Made by a program: the position numbers and the translations under genes. DNA of 32,024 bases from a virus. Below, piece by piece: positions 18,092-25,797 of the stretch (within the stretch, counting starts at the first letter, position 1; the number at the start of each line of letters is the position of its first letter). The stretch is from the IMG/VR virus record IMGVR_UViG_3300033141_003100, positions 1-32,024 of that record; one strand, 5' to 3'. Under the pieces are notes generated by a model. The model saw only the letters and a list, made by a program, of their open reading frames with translations. It made no database searches and was not told the origin of the DNA.

Positions 18092-18946
18092 TTATTTGGT
18101 TTCGTCACAATTGATCTTAACCAGACCTTTTAGTAGACAGTTCTGTGACCCGAATTTAAGCTCTGGACTGATAATGTCAGACTTACGATCTCTATTGTAA
18201 TAGACATCAATATTTGGACTTCCATTCTTTAATTTCCACCAAACATTAGCCATAGAGGACTTTGCCCAAGCAAAAATTGTCCTGATATCCCCGGTTTTTG
18301 GCAAACCACCAGTGCTTACATTTCCAAATGTGATTATCTTGAAACCATAGAAACTATCTTTTTCTCCTGAATCTAATGCTCTCAAACTTACATAATCAGC
18401 GCTTGTTGCTTTTTCTTGATTCAATAAACTCTCAAGTTGTGATGCATGCATCATTAAATATAGAGTATCTTCATCAACATTGTTTTCCCTAAGCATTCTT
18501 TTTGCTTCTGCAATTTTTGCAATTGGAAGATTCGTGGCGCCATCTGCGACAATATTTGTCGTTGCAGAGGCATTCATCGATCGAATTATTTCTTGTAATT
18601 CAGCTCTGGCAACAGCATTTACAGCCTGCTTTATTTCCTGTTGCATGATACTGACATTAACTTCTGCTTGCTGATAAATATCAATTGCTACTGCGCCATC
18701 CTTATTTTTAGGGCTTACAATTGACGTATCAAAGTTAGGTTTAACGAAGTTAACCAAACTACTTTCTGCGCCGCGGTCAGTCAAATCCCATCCTTCAGAA
18801 ATCGGAACCTGAAAACTAGCTCCAACTACCTCAGTAAATGGCACACATGCGGCTTTAACTTTTGCTACTTTATCTGCACGAGTTTGATAATCCTCAATGA
18901 ACATGTCCTTGTACATTTTTGTTTTAATAGTATCTAGATAACTCAT
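18092..18946 (-). CDS. Major capsid protein (P22/BPP-1-type coat, Phage_capsid_2-like)
   Basis: 284 residues, a compact length for the HK97-fold coat. It starts MSYLDTIKTKMYKDMFIEDYQTRADK and shows GWDLTDRGAESSLVNFVKP, VAIDIYQQAEVNVSIMQQEIKQAVNAVARAELQEI (the long spine helix region, residues ~85-125), and IRTIFAWAKSSMANVWWKLK near residue 225. The family forms the icosahedral shell. The gene has the best ribosome site of the window (GGAGGT, 5 bases before ATG), is preceded by scaffold as expected, and has an unusually long, structured leader (18950-19130), which suits a protein needed in large amounts. Confidence 0.88.
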   Translation of the reverse strand: MSYLDTIKTKMYKDMFIEDYQTRADKVAKVKAACVPFTEVVGASFQVPISEGWDLTDRGAESSLVNFVKPNFDTSIVSPKNKDGAVAIDIYQQAEVNVSIMQQEIKQAVNAVARAELQEIIRSMNASATTNIVADGATNLPIAKIAEAKRMLRENNVDEDTLYLMMHASQLESLLNQEKATSADYVSLRALDSGEKDSFYGFKIITFGNVSTGGLPKTGDIRTIFAWAKSSMANVWWKLKNGSPNIDVYYNRDRKSDIISPELKFGSQNCLLKGLVKINCDETK

Positions 18947-18983
18947 CGGTTACCTCCAAAAAAAATTAATAAAATTAATAAAT

Positions 18984-19130
18984 TATTAACAACTTTTAAA
19001 GGTATCCTCAGAACCGAGGGCTTTGCGGTTGGGTCTGCGAGACAAGGGGATCTGTCAGAAGACAGAAAGTGACCTATGCGCGCCTATATTCTTGTATTAT
19101 ATAGAAAATATTGTAAAAAGCACTATCCAA
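18984..19130 (-). promoter_or_regulatory. Structured leader and possible promoter upstream of the capsid gene
   Basis: About 180 bases without an ORF separate scaffold and capsid, the longest gap in the late operon and more GC-rich than its surroundings. On the transcript strand there are adjacent small hairpins: TCTGTC/GACAGA around a 4-base loop (19051-19066), GTCT/AGAC (about 19034-19044) and CCTC/GAGG (about 19010-19023). Upstream, at 19096-19101, is a perfect TATAAT with no convincing -35 element. It could be a late promoter plus a stabilising leader or a small RNA; none is proven. Confidence 0.45.
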
Positions 19131-19949
19131 TTAATTGTTACCGAATAATCTTTTGTAACCATCCATTGTTCTTCGTCTAAACCCGCTGTCTGTTCGTATC
19201 CTTGGATCAAGCAAATTCTTTTTAAGTTGATCGTAGGATTCATTTGAATCATGTGAATTATTTGAAGTTGGAATACCAGATGACGGAGATCCGTCACGCA
19301 TTTTCTTCAATTCCATAAAAAAATCTGCATTAGGGATATTCTTTAATAGTTTTTCCGCATCTACAGTAGGATGATTTTGCCCTATCCATGTTTGCATCTC
19401 TGCGAACTGTTTCTTTGCATCTGGGCCTATCTTTTCTATTTCTGACTTTATATATGAGTCTTCGTGTTTTTGGGCGTCTTGATAGTACCCGTCCAAGAAT
19501 TTTAGGAATGAGTGAGATACCTTATCGAATGTAGGCTGATCGATTTTAGATTCTTTAAGAATATTAGATACCTCATCAGTAAATTCACCCATTATCAGAT
19601 CATCATCGTCGATTAAATCATTAAATTCTTCTGGTATATTAAATTCATACTCTGCTGGTATATCTGCACCATCACCTTGTAGCTCTTTTAATTTGCTTGT
19701 TAATTCAGATATTTTCCTTTCTGCATGCGGATATGCCTCTGCCTGTTTAAATACGTCACCATATTTTTCCTTTAGCCATTCTGGTTTATCTCCGTCGCCT
19801 CGCAATTCTCCTGACTTATTTATATACCAACCAGAATTTGGATCTTTATCGACATTTGTCTCAATATTTTGTGATACATCATTTTGATTTGTGTCGACAG
19901 ATGATGGCGCCGATTCATCACTAGCCGCTACGCCTTCAGAAAAACTCAT
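19131..19949 (-). CDS. Scaffolding (capsid assembly) protein
   Basis: 272 residues, strongly acidic, with an unstructured Ser/Asp/Asn-rich N-terminus (MSFSEGVAASDESAPSSVD) and helical core. The segment PEWLKEKYGDVFKQAEAYPHAERKI (residues 58-82) is typical of podophage scaffolds (W-L-x-E-K/F ... Q-A-x-A-Y). The C-terminus is basic (RRRTMDGYKRLFGNN), as expected for the coat-binding helix. It should guide prohead assembly and leave the shell. Its place between portal and coat fits. Confidence 0.87.
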   Translation of the reverse strand: MSFSEGVAASDESAPSSVDTNQNDVSQNIETNVDKDPNSGWYINKSGELRGDGDKPEWLKEKYGDVFKQAEAYPHAERKISELTSKLKELQGDGADIPAEYEFNIPEEFNDLIDDDDLIMGEFTDEVSNILKESKIDQPTFDKVSHSFLKFLDGYYQDAQKHEDSYIKSEIEKIGPDAKKQFAEMQTWIGQNHPTVDAEKLLKNIPNADFFMELKKMRDGSPSSGIPTSNNSHDSNESYDQLKKNLLDPRIRTDSGFRRRTMDGYKRLFGNN

Positions 19950-19971
19950 ATAAACCTCTCTTTAAAAATTA

Positions 19972-20211
19972 TTATTTATTCCCGTTTCTTTCCATTTCAA
20001 ACAATATTCTAATTAATTCTTTTGATCCTTCTCGGAAATACGCGAAATTTGGACTTTCACTTGGAGAAACAACGGGCGTCTTTAACCATTCTTCAAGATA
20101 TCTTCTGAATTTTTTGCCCGTCTTTGATACAAATAATGATGCCACCATTAGACATTCTTCTTCATATTTCATTGTATTTTCATTTATCATGTTTATTGTA
20201 TCTTTATTCAT
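19972..20211 (-). CDS. Bbp19-like small protein between portal and scaffold
   Basis: 79 residues from the ATG at 20211, which has an AGGA site 8 bases upstream; a longer ORF from 20289 would overlap the portal gene by 68 bases and is not needed. The pattern FVSKTGKKFRRYLEEWLKTPV, then YFREGSKELIRILFEME, matches the small family represented by BPP-1 Bbp19, usually encoded beside portal and scaffold. Role unknown, assembly is likely. Confidence 0.75.
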   Translation of the reverse strand: MNKDTINMINENTMKYEEECLMVASLFVSKTGKKFRRYLEEWLKTPVVSPSESPNFAYFREGSKELIRILFEMERNGNK

Positions 20212-20221
20212 TTTAATTATC

Positions 20222-21898
20222 CTAGCCAGGTTGACTGCTAGGCACATTTTGCGTCGCAGGTTGGCCAGACATATTTGGCAATAAACCAAGTGACTGAGCC
20301 AAATTAACTCCGCTTGATCCTGCTGCAGAATTTAATTTTTGTAATCCTCCGGCCAATTTTACCATTGCGGCTTTTGCATCATCCGGATTATTAATTATTG
20401 ATAGGTCTACATCTAAATTCTGAGCTATCCACTGATATGTATTTTCAGATATAAGAGTTTGTACATGAGGGACAGCCAGTACTTGAGATATCATCTGCAA
20501 CCATTTAAGGAATGACTGTACCTTCTGTTCATTTTCTAATTTAACAACCGGAGAATTATATTCAATTTCAACGACTTGTGATTCATACGATAATTCAAAT
20601 CTTGCGCCATTTGATAAAGTTATGTCTTCTAAAAGACCTTTTTTCCTTAGGATATTAACGCATTTTTGCACAATAGGTATTACACATTCCCTAGCCAATC
20701 TAACGATTGCCCTGCTGCTTTTTTCAATGAAGTTTTGCTGTCTTATCGCGAACTCCGTAGCTGTCCTATTAGGAATATTCTCTATCTCACTTATGGGATT
20801 TGAATATAGAATTTGACGTATAATATTACGCAGGTCCTGCATTCTTAAGTCTGCGTATTGGAGGTTGCCTCCCGACTGAAGTGGTTGAATAGGAAGTCCA
20901 GACCCATTCCATTGTATTGATAACAACGAGTTTGGTAGAAGTCTGCTTGTGGCAGGATTCAGACTTCTTCCCGTAAGATCAATATATGGAGGATATGCTA
21001 TCCTAGCAGCTGACTGAAGATCATATTCAGCCATTTTATTCAGCACTTTACAGAACGGGAGGGCTATCTCCAGCAGGCCCCTACCGTACGTCTCATCAGA
21101 TACTTTATCGAATCGAAATGCAGTGAATGGATTGATATCGAAATAACTCTCATAGATAATATCCCTATTATCATTTTGAACCTGTACATAATAATAGTAT
21201 TTATAATCCTTATCGTTATCAGGAAGATAAACGCACCCCTCAATTAGAGATATATCATTCTCATCACTAATCCCATTTATAGGGCCCATATTTGCCTTGG
21301 GCCAATTTAATGATATATCAAGTTTCTTTAATTTCCACACGCGCCAAAAATCATGTATTTGATTTTGTGATGTTTCACCTATATACAAGTTATACATTGG
21401 AACAGATGAAATATTTAGTGGGTTTTCTATGTCTCCTTCCTGTATTATCAATGAACCAGTCCCTGCAATTACTTCTCTAAATGATTCAACAAGCGCAAGA
21501 TCAAGGTACGATCGATTAATGTATTGAAACAATATCTCTGTATCTTTCTGCAATTTTTCTTTTACGTTATTTAATTCGGAATCACTAAGATCTAACCTAT
21601 TTATCGCTTCTCCAACTCCAAGACTTATCCACTGTTTTCCAGTAGGCATCAACATTTCTTTTAAGAAGTTCGCAAATTCCTCTGCTGCGATCTCTCCAGT
21701 AGAATCAAATATATTATTTGTTTTACTCTGGCCCTTTGTCTTATTGAAAAATCTAGCTCTTGTTGGAAAGAAATATTGATACATTTCGTCCAATCTGCTT
21801 GCCCATACAGTCCTATGAGATTCGGCCTGCGTATAACGCTTTTTAAGATCTTCTTTGGACGGTCTCTGTGGAGATTTTCTTTTATCAGAATTTGGCAT
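20222..21898 (-). CDS. Portal protein (head-tail connector)
   Basis: 558 residues. The N-terminal pattern KKRYTQAESHRTVWASRLDEMYQYFFPTR is the hallmark of the podophage head-to-tail connector family (E-x-x-R-x-x-x-x-x-W-x-E-L/I-x-x-Y-x-x-P). IFDSTGEIAAEEFANFLKEMLMPTGKQW (about residues 65-92) and the later YGRGLLEIALPFCKVLNKM are also as in this family. The C-terminus is Ala/Gly/Gln-rich. It makes the dodecameric ring through which DNA is packed and ejected. It precedes the Bbp19-like, scaffold and capsid genes, the standard order. Confidence 0.93.
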   Translation of the reverse strand: MPNSDKRKSPQRPSKEDLKKRYTQAESHRTVWASRLDEMYQYFFPTRARFFNKTKGQSKTNNIFDSTGEIAAEEFANFLKEMLMPTGKQWISLGVGEAINRLDLSDSELNNVKEKLQKDTEILFQYINRSYLDLALVESFREVIAGTGSLIIQEGDIENPLNISSVPMYNLYIGETSQNQIHDFWRVWKLKKLDISLNWPKANMGPINGISDENDISLIEGCVYLPDNDKDYKYYYYVQVQNDNRDIIYESYFDINPFTAFRFDKVSDETYGRGLLEIALPFCKVLNKMAEYDLQSAARIAYPPYIDLTGRSLNPATSRLLPNSLLSIQWNGSGLPIQPLQSGGNLQYADLRMQDLRNIIRQILYSNPISEIENIPNRTATEFAIRQQNFIEKSSRAIVRLARECVIPIVQKCVNILRKKGLLEDITLSNGARFELSYESQVVEIEYNSPVVKLENEQKVQSFLKWLQMISQVLAVPHVQTLISENTYQWIAQNLDVDLSIINNPDDAKAAMVKLAGGLQKLNSAAGSSGVNLAQSLGLLPNMSGQPATQNVPSSQPG

Positions 21899-21904
21899 AT
21901 ATAA

Positions 21905-22096
21905 TTATCCGAATTGTGAATTTCCAGTTATATTGTCATAGATAGATTTAGTACTTTTCTTCCTCTTCCTATTTCTACTCATCATTAAACGAAAAAACGA
22001 ACCTGGCCCAATTTTATTTCCAAACCAATTAGACCCGTGTCCAAACATAAAATTTCCGAAATGAAACGGAGATTTATTTCTATCACCATTTATCAT
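21905..22096 (-). CDS. Small head-region protein with C-terminal YDNITGNS motif
   Basis: 63 residues, rich in Phe/Gly/Asn at the N-terminus (HFGNFMFGHGSNWFGNK) and basic in the middle (RNRKRKKS). The end, KSIYDNITGNSQFG, is nearly the same as the end of the preceding gene's product, GSLYDQITGNSKLG. The shared tail suggests binding to the same partner, perhaps portal or the tail hub. It lies just upstream of portal. Function unknown. Confidence 0.65.
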   Translation of the reverse strand: MINGDRNKSPFHFGNFMFGHGSNWFGNKIGPGSFFRLMMSRNRKRKKSTKSIYDNITGNSQFG

Positions 22097-22101
22097 AATG
22101 A

Positions 22102-22311
22102 CTACCCCAATTTTGAATTTCCAGTTATTTGATCGTATAAAGAACCACCAGAAAACCTAGATCTCTTAAATGACTGAAGTTCTCGTTGCATAAGAGATTT
22201 ATTTTTTTCCTTTTCCTCCTGTTCCAATTGTGCTTCTCGTGCCTCAGCAGCTGCCGCTGCAGCCTGAGCAGCCTTGGCTGCCTTTTTTGATGAAGAATTA
22301 CCTCCGCCCAT
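22102..22311 (-). CDS. Small Ala-rich helical protein with C-terminal YDQITGNS motif
   Basis: 69 residues. After MGGGNSSSKK comes a long alanine/glutamate helix (KAAQAAAAAAEAREAQLEQEEKEK) and a basic stretch, then GGSLYDQITGNSKLG. Such small Gly-start/Ala-helix proteins are common next to podophage portal genes. The C-terminal motif is repeated in the next gene (21905-22096), although their N-terminal parts are unrelated. Function unknown. Confidence 0.65.
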   Translation of the reverse strand: MGGGNSSSKKAAKAAQAAAAAAEAREAQLEQEEKEKNKSLMQRELQSFKRSRFSGGSLYDQITGNSKLG

Positions 22312-22323
22312 ATTGCCCCCTTA

Positions 22324-22749
22324 TCACGTTTTAAATATAATAGCGCCGTTATTTATAAGATATTTATATAACTGAAATGGTGTCAATATTGATAATTTAT
22401 TAATACCAATAACAGACTTAACAACAGATACACATGTCATTATATATAAAACCTTATCGAATGAATCCTCTTTAATGTTTTTCCCAACAAATACAGTTGT
22501 GTAATTTTTGTTAGAAACTATCTTTTTTATAACATCCATCTTCTGATAACTAACAAAAAATCCATCTCCAGCAAATGCAATACATATCCCTCCATTTTCA
22601 TTTTCAATCTTTATAACCTCGCAATGCCTAAATCCTTTCTTAAAAACACTGCACAACAAATGTTTAGAGTCATTAAATACTACGTAATACCCTTTCTTTA
22701 ACTTAGAATGCTTTGATGAGGCAGACGATGTCGTTTTCTGATTTTTCAT
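22324..22749 (-). CDS. Podophage hypothetical protein, possible peptidase-like fold
   Basis: 141 residues. After a Ser/Lys-rich start, the pattern KKGFRHCEVIKIENENGGICIAF, then YIMTCVSVVKSVIGINKLSILTPFQLYKYL, follows a scheme I know from podophage proteins encoded near portal: R-H-C ... then T-C-V-x-x-V-K-x-x-x-G-I ... T-P-x-Q-L-Y. The conserved His and Cys could be NlpC-like catalytic residues, but this is inference only. The start overlaps the previous small gene by 47 bases. Confidence 0.65.
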   Translation of the reverse strand: MKNQKTTSSASSKHSKLKKGYYVVFNDSKHLLCSVFKKGFRHCEVIKIENENGGICIAFAGDGFFVSYQKMDVIKKIVSNKNYTTVFVGKNIKEDSFDKVLYIMTCVSVVKSVIGINKLSILTPFQLYKYLINNGAIIFKT

Positions 22750-22879
22750 ATTTCCGTTTTATTTCTTCGTATTCATTAACATTGCAAACAACGAAAGATA
22801 TATAATTCTTTACATTAACAATCCTATCCACCTCTTTTTTTAACCTATCTAATGAAGCAGAAGATATTGAAGTTCTCAT
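22703..22879 (-). CDS. Small helical hypothetical protein
   Basis: 58 residues (MRTSISSASLDRLKKEVDRI...). It starts by an ATGA overlap with the stop of the preceding gene, a strong sign of translational coupling, and runs into the next gene by 47 bases. Predicted as one long helix followed by a strand. No recognised family. Too short to judge function; its place in the head region suggests an accessory structural or regulatory role. Confidence 0.55.
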   Translation of the reverse strand: MRTSISSASLDRLKKEVDRIVNVKNYISFVVCNVNEYEEIKRKYEKSENDIVCLIKAF

Positions 22880-23046
22880 GCGAAATTTATCCAGTTATCT
22901 CCATTATCATCAACCCAAAAACTAAGATCATCATCTATCCATAAAACAGGAATTGGAGGAGGAGGTGCGCCATTCGATAAAAAATCTTCTGAGTATTTGC
23001 TATTGTATGCATTCTGCCATTTGTTACTATAAACATAGAAAGACAT
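22876..23046 (-). CDS. Small acidic head-region protein
   Basis: 56 residues with a proline run (GAPPPPIPVLW) and an acidic, tryptophan-rich end (WIDDDLSF, WVDDNGDNW, INFA). The ATGA overlap with the next gene supports this frame. Short acidic proteins ending in D-D-x-G-N-x-W/L are frequent in podophage head modules; function unknown. It lies 5 bases after the preceding gene's stop. Confidence 0.55.
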   Translation of the reverse strand: MSFYVYSNKWQNAYNSKYSEDFLSNGAPPPPIPVLWIDDDLSFWVDDNGDNWINFA

Positions 23047-23051
23047 TATAA

Positions 23052-23402
23052 CTATCCCCCGAAAAACTCTACCTGAACATCACAATCACTACGAGAAACA
23101 ACATATAGATTAGTAATAGGAGTTCTATCTCCACTTACTGGATCAACATCATAAGCAACAACCAACTGAGCCCCCCATCTCCCAGTAGAAGCAATAGGAG
23201 TGTCATCAATAGGAAGTGTTATTGGTTGAGATGATATTTTGTATGGGTTACTCCCAGTAATAAGAACTTTTATTGTTCCAGCAGGAACAGGAATGGTTAC
23301 TGGAGTATTAGCAGCAATAAGAACAGCAGTCCCCTCATCAGAAAATCCAGGAGAATATTCTGGTACGGATTGCCTGTCTTCGTTTACATGAAACTTTCTC
23401 AT
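23052..23402 (-). CDS. Small beta-rich protein (putative head decoration/fibre)
   Basis: 116 residues from the ATG at 23402, which has an AGGGG site 7 bases upstream; the longer ORF from 23450 overlaps the terminase gene and has no such site. The sequence is all-beta in appearance: TAVLIAANTPVTIPVPAGTI, WGAQLVVAYDV, ITNLYVVSRSDCDVQVEFFGG. It could be a capsid decoration or head fibre. No named family recognised. Confidence 0.6.
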   Translation of the reverse strand: MRKFHVNEDRQSVPEYSPGFSDEGTAVLIAANTPVTIPVPAGTIKVLITGSNPYKISSQPITLPIDDTPIASTGRWGAQLVVAYDVDPVSGDRTPITNLYVVSRSDCDVQVEFFGG

Positions 23403-23430
23403 ATTTAATCCCCTATATTTATATAAGTTA

Positions 23431-23928
23431 CTATTTAGAATACATATCAATTGATTTCTTCAAAGCATTTAATGTTTCTTGCGCCTCTCCTGCTAGTTCT
23501 GCCTCTAGAATGGAGAGTTGTTTTTTAGCTGCGGTAAGTGAAATTTTGTGATCCGATACTTTATTTGATAGATCCTTTATCTTCGCAATAGCTGTATCTC
23601 CTTTCAGTTTAGCTCCAGTATCATTTTTTTCTTCAAATTGCTTATTGTGCCATCCGTGCTTATTCCTCATAATCATAAACCAAGTAGAAGCATTGAAGTC
23701 TTTATTGAATATTCCTTCTCTCCCTCTTGCTTCGTGCCACGACAATGAAAAATCTTTTCCTTTTTTAATGGTGTTAAACAACCTCTCGTCTCTTTTAGAC
23801 CTTTCCCATAGCCCTACCCGTGTAATATTGAAATATGTTGCTATCTCAGATATGTAAGCACCCTCTCTAAACATACCCAATATATGTTCTAGTTCTTCGT
23901 CCGTAGCATAATACACCGGTCTTCCCAT
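23431..23928 (-). CDS. Terminase small subunit (HTH)
   Basis: 165 residues. Residues 1-45 (GRPVYYATDEELEHILGMF, EGAYISEIATYFNI, TRVGLWERSKRDERLF) form the DNA-binding helix-turn-helix typical of small terminases; residues 60-90 (SWHEARGREGIFNKDFNASTWFMIMRNKHGWHN) have the frequent W-F-x-x-R/K-N-K-x-G-W pattern of this group. The C-terminal coiled coil (KIKDLSNKVSDHKISLTAAKKQL) would oligomerise. It recognises the packaging site. Unusually, the large subunit is about 16 kb away. Confidence 0.82.
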   Translation of the reverse strand: MGRPVYYATDEELEHILGMFREGAYISEIATYFNITRVGLWERSKRDERLFNTIKKGKDFSLSWHEARGREGIFNKDFNASTWFMIMRNKHGWHNKQFEEKNDTGAKLKGDTAIAKIKDLSNKVSDHKISLTAAKKQLSILEAELAGEAQETLNALKKSIDMYSK

Positions 23929-23930
23929 AA

Positions 23931-24149
23931 TTATTTTTTACCCGTCTTTTTCCTTCTCATTTTCCTGAATGTAATAGCAAGAATACCCTGCATTTTCTCT
24001 TTTTTATTCTTAGATCTTGCTGCAGCCCTTATTTTCTTAAGAGGTATTTTTTCTCCGGCCGGTATTCCTAACGTCTTATGAAGGCCGCCCTCTTTTATTC
24101 CTCCGGTATTTTTTGCTGACTGGATCCACTTCTTTTTTTTTGTCGCCAT
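23931..24149 (-). CDS. Small basic protein, first gene of the late operon
   Basis: 72 residues, very lysine- and arginine-rich. The core GGLHKTLGIPAGEKIPLKKIRAA resembles a small protein common in phages (x-G-x-L-H/R-x-x-L-G-V/I-P-x-G-x-x-I-P-x-x-x-L). Such proteins may bind nucleic acid or the head, but the function is unknown. It precedes the terminase small subunit by 2 bases. Sequences 24150-24359 contain the divergent control region. Confidence 0.65.
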   Translation of the reverse strand: MATKKKKWIQSAKNTGGIKEGGLHKTLGIPAGEKIPLKKIRAAARSKNKKEKMQGILAITFRKMRRKKTGKK

Positions 24150-24273
24150 ATATTATTCCTAATAAATAGTCTCATAAGTCCATATATTTTATCACAAAAT
24201 TTAAAAATTGGTTATAAAAAATACCGGTTTTTGCGTAAATATATTAAAATGTATCATAAATATAAAAATATGG

Positions 24274-24301
24274 TTGACACAATATATAGAGTGTTTATAA
24301 T
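24274..24301 (+). promoter_or_regulatory. Consensus sigma70 promoter of the first early operon
   Basis: TTGACA (24274-24279) and TATAAT (24296-24301) are separated by 16 bases, both perfect hexamers. Transcription would begin near 24308 and read into the ankyrin gene at 24360. The spacer and -10 region are covered by the shared operator at 24281-24299. This strong promoter would be active early with host RNA polymerase. Confidence 0.85.
24281..24299 (+). promoter_or_regulatory. Operator-like motif, copy 1
   Basis: AATATATAGAGTGTTTATA is found again, in reverse orientation and perfect over 19 bp, at 29882-29900, and in a shorter form at 26935-26945. Here it overlaps spacer and -10 of a consensus promoter, where a bound repressor would block RNA polymerase. 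It may also affect the divergent late genes. Confidence 0.7.
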
Positions 24302-24359
24302 TGAAAACAAATAACAACAATAGCGCTATACATTAGTTTAATATTATTAGGAAAATAAA

Positions 24360-25046
24360 ATGAATATGTCGTTGGAAGAAGATAAATTGATAGATGCAGC
24401 AAATCGTGGGGATATCGATACGGTTAAATCCCTCGTAGAACAAGGTGCTGATATTCATGCGAAGGATGATTATGCTCTGCGATGGAGCGCAGCATATGGA
24501 CATATTGATGTTGTGAAGTACTTGGTGGAACAAGGTGCTGATATTCATGCGAAGGATGATTATGCTCTGCGATGGAGCGCAGCATATGGACATATTGATG
24601 TTGTGAAGTATCTAGTGGAGCATGGTGCTGATATTCATGCAGAGGATGATCATGCTATTCAATTGAGCGCAGAGAATGGGAATCTAAAGATTGTGAAGTA
24701 CTTGGTGGAACATGGAGCTGATATTCATGCAGAGGATGATTATGCTCTGCGATGGAGTGTAGAGAATGGACATATTGATGTTGTGAAGTATCTTTCTCTT
24801 AGTATAAATAACGGTCAACTTGATTTTAACAGAAATAACTACGCGGAGCATTATGAATTTAGTGCGCTATTTAATAGTCTTAAAGATGAAGGAAATAAAG
24901 AGAAGATAAGATTATGGTTAGAAAATCTAAAAGACTGGAAGATTAAATTGGATGATGAGAATAAAAATGGAGTTTCTCACTATTTTGAAGATGATTTAAT
25001 ATCAACAATCAAGAAACTTGAGGAATTATCAAATGAAGACAGCTAG
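24360..25046 (+). CDS. Ankyrin-repeat protein with exact 30-residue repeats
   Basis: 228 residues. Residues 1-28 form a helical cap; four repeats of exactly 30 residues follow (29-58, 59-88, 89-118, 119-148) of the form GADIHAKDDYALRWSAAYGH then IDVVKYLVEQ. Canonical ankyrin repeats have 33 residues and TPLHLAA; this shorter DYALRW form is the one I know from Mimivirus-type proteins. The C-terminal 80 residues (LSLSINNGQLDFNRN..., LWLENLKDW...) are unique. Repeats 1 and 2 differ only in the last codons. AGGA site 7 bases upstream. First gene after a strong promoter. It likely binds a host or eukaryotic partner; no signal peptide is present. Confidence 0.92.
   Translation: MNMSLEEDKLIDAANRGDIDTVKSLVEQGADIHAKDDYALRWSAAYGHIDVVKYLVEQGADIHAKDDYALRWSAAYGHIDVVKYLVEHGADIHAEDDHAIQLSAENGNLKIVKYLVEHGADIHAEDDYALRWSVENGHIDVVKYLSLSINNGQLDFNRNNYAEHYEFSALFNSLKDEGNKEKIRLWLENLKDWKIKLDDENKNGVSHYFEDDLISTIKKLEELSNEDS
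24438..24617 (+). repeat. Two 90-bp tandem repeats within the ankyrin gene
   Basis: 24438-24527 and 24528-24617 are identical for the first 83 bases and differ only in the last 7 (cttggtg against tctagtg). Identity at silent positions shows a very recent duplication or gene conversion, not just selection on protein sequence. Confidence 0.9.
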
Positions 25047-25233
25047 GAAAAAATCTTCGTGCTTTTACTTTTGCAGTACATGCAAATCAAAAAATTGCAT
25101 AGAGATAAATAATATAGAACATAGGGGAATAATTAGTTCTCAATGCAAATTCTGCGGAAATAAAAATACAGTATTTAACTATAGTGTATTATTAAGAAGG
25201 GGAATAACAAGAGGTTTATTTGAAAATGAATAG
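25033..25233 (+). CDS. Zinc-ribbon protein
   Basis: 66 residues from an ATG with a GAGGA site 8 bases upstream; an upstream in-frame start at 25018 lies inside the ankyrin gene. Two Cys pairs, CSTC (with another Cys in KSKNC) and CKFCG, are spaced as in a zinc ribbon, and the rest is basic. It could bind DNA, RNA or protein. It overlaps the ankyrin gene by 14 bases and the next gene by 8, so this is one operon. Confidence 0.7.
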   Translation: MKTARKKSSCFYFCSTCKSKNCIEINNIEHRGIISSQCKFCGNKNTVFNYSVLLRRGITRGLFENE

Positions 25234-25438
25234 TATTTACAAAGCAAATAGGAAAGATCTAATTAGGTTAACATCTACTCTTATTGATCTTGTTCACGAT
25301 CTTCGTGAGATTGCGAATGAGAAAGAAGGAGAAACACAACTAAAGAAATTCCTATTCCACGTAGAAAATGTATGTCGACTTAACAATGTTCATTACATGA
25401 TAAAAGAAACTAACCACAACAAGGATACTAAATCATGA
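25226..25438 (+). CDS. Small helical hypothetical protein
   Basis: 70 residues from ATG (a TTG two codons earlier is possible). Mostly helical: LIRLTSTLIDLVHDLREIANEKEG, then a polar tail. It overlaps the zinc-ribbon gene, and its stop overlaps the next ATG (ATGA). No family recognised. Confidence 0.6.
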   Translation: MNSIYKANRKDLIRLTSTLIDLVHDLREIANEKEGETQLKKFLFHVENVCRLNNVHYMIKETNHNKDTKS

Positions 25439-25671
25439 AAAATAGAGAACAGATACTAGATCTTATAGATATGTGGTCACAAGAAAAACGTATCTATGAA
25501 TCAAAAATACGAGCAGCGCAGGAAATAATTGGCGAATTTGACAATGAAGAAGAAGAAAATTTTATTGATTCTATAAATTCATGTCGGATTTCTGACCACA
25601 TACTTAATATAAAAACAGAAAATAATAAAACAAAAGAACACGGAAGTTTTAATGATGAAGAAATTAATTGA
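25435..25671 (+). CDS. Small acidic coiled-coil hypothetical protein
   Basis: 78 residues. Residues 1-35 form an amphipathic helix (QILDLIDMWSQEKRIYESKI), then a strongly acidic run (EFDNEEEENF) and a Lys/Asn-rich end. Translation is coupled to the preceding gene through ATGA. No family recognised; it could be a small DNA-mimic or a regulator, but nothing seen decides it. Confidence 0.6.
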   Translation: MKNREQILDLIDMWSQEKRIYESKIRAAQEIIGEFDNEEEENFIDSINSCRISDHILNIKTENNKTKEHGSFNDEEIN

Positions 25672-25795
25672 GATATCAAAAGGTATTATATTATTCTCTG
25701 TGCTAATGTTATTAATGTGGATTAACCTGAATTTGATTATAACAAACTGCACTAACGACATATTACATCAACATCCGATTAATAAAGGATATTAA
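25652..25795 (+). CDS. 47-residue single-span membrane protein
   Basis: Starts with two ATG codons; a GGAAG site lies 5 or 8 bases upstream. MMKKLIEISKG precedes one strong hydrophobic span (about residues 11-29, IILFSVLMLLMWINLNLII), then a short tail with Cys and His. It overlaps the previous gene by 20 bases and ends 2 bases before the next ATG. Possibly acts at the inner membrane in superinfection exclusion or host takeover; only topology is seen. Confidence 0.6.
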   Translation: MMKKLIEISKGIILFSVLMLLMWINLNLIITNCTNDILHQHPINKGY

Positions 25796-25797
25796 CA

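Noticed and set aside
24150-24273. Minus-strand promoter for the late operon
   Set aside because: Several TA-rich candidates, but none with both boxes at proper spacing; not called.
24438-24617. CRISPR-like or satellite repeat array
   Set aside because: The 90-bp units are in frame and encode ankyrin repeats, with no spacers.
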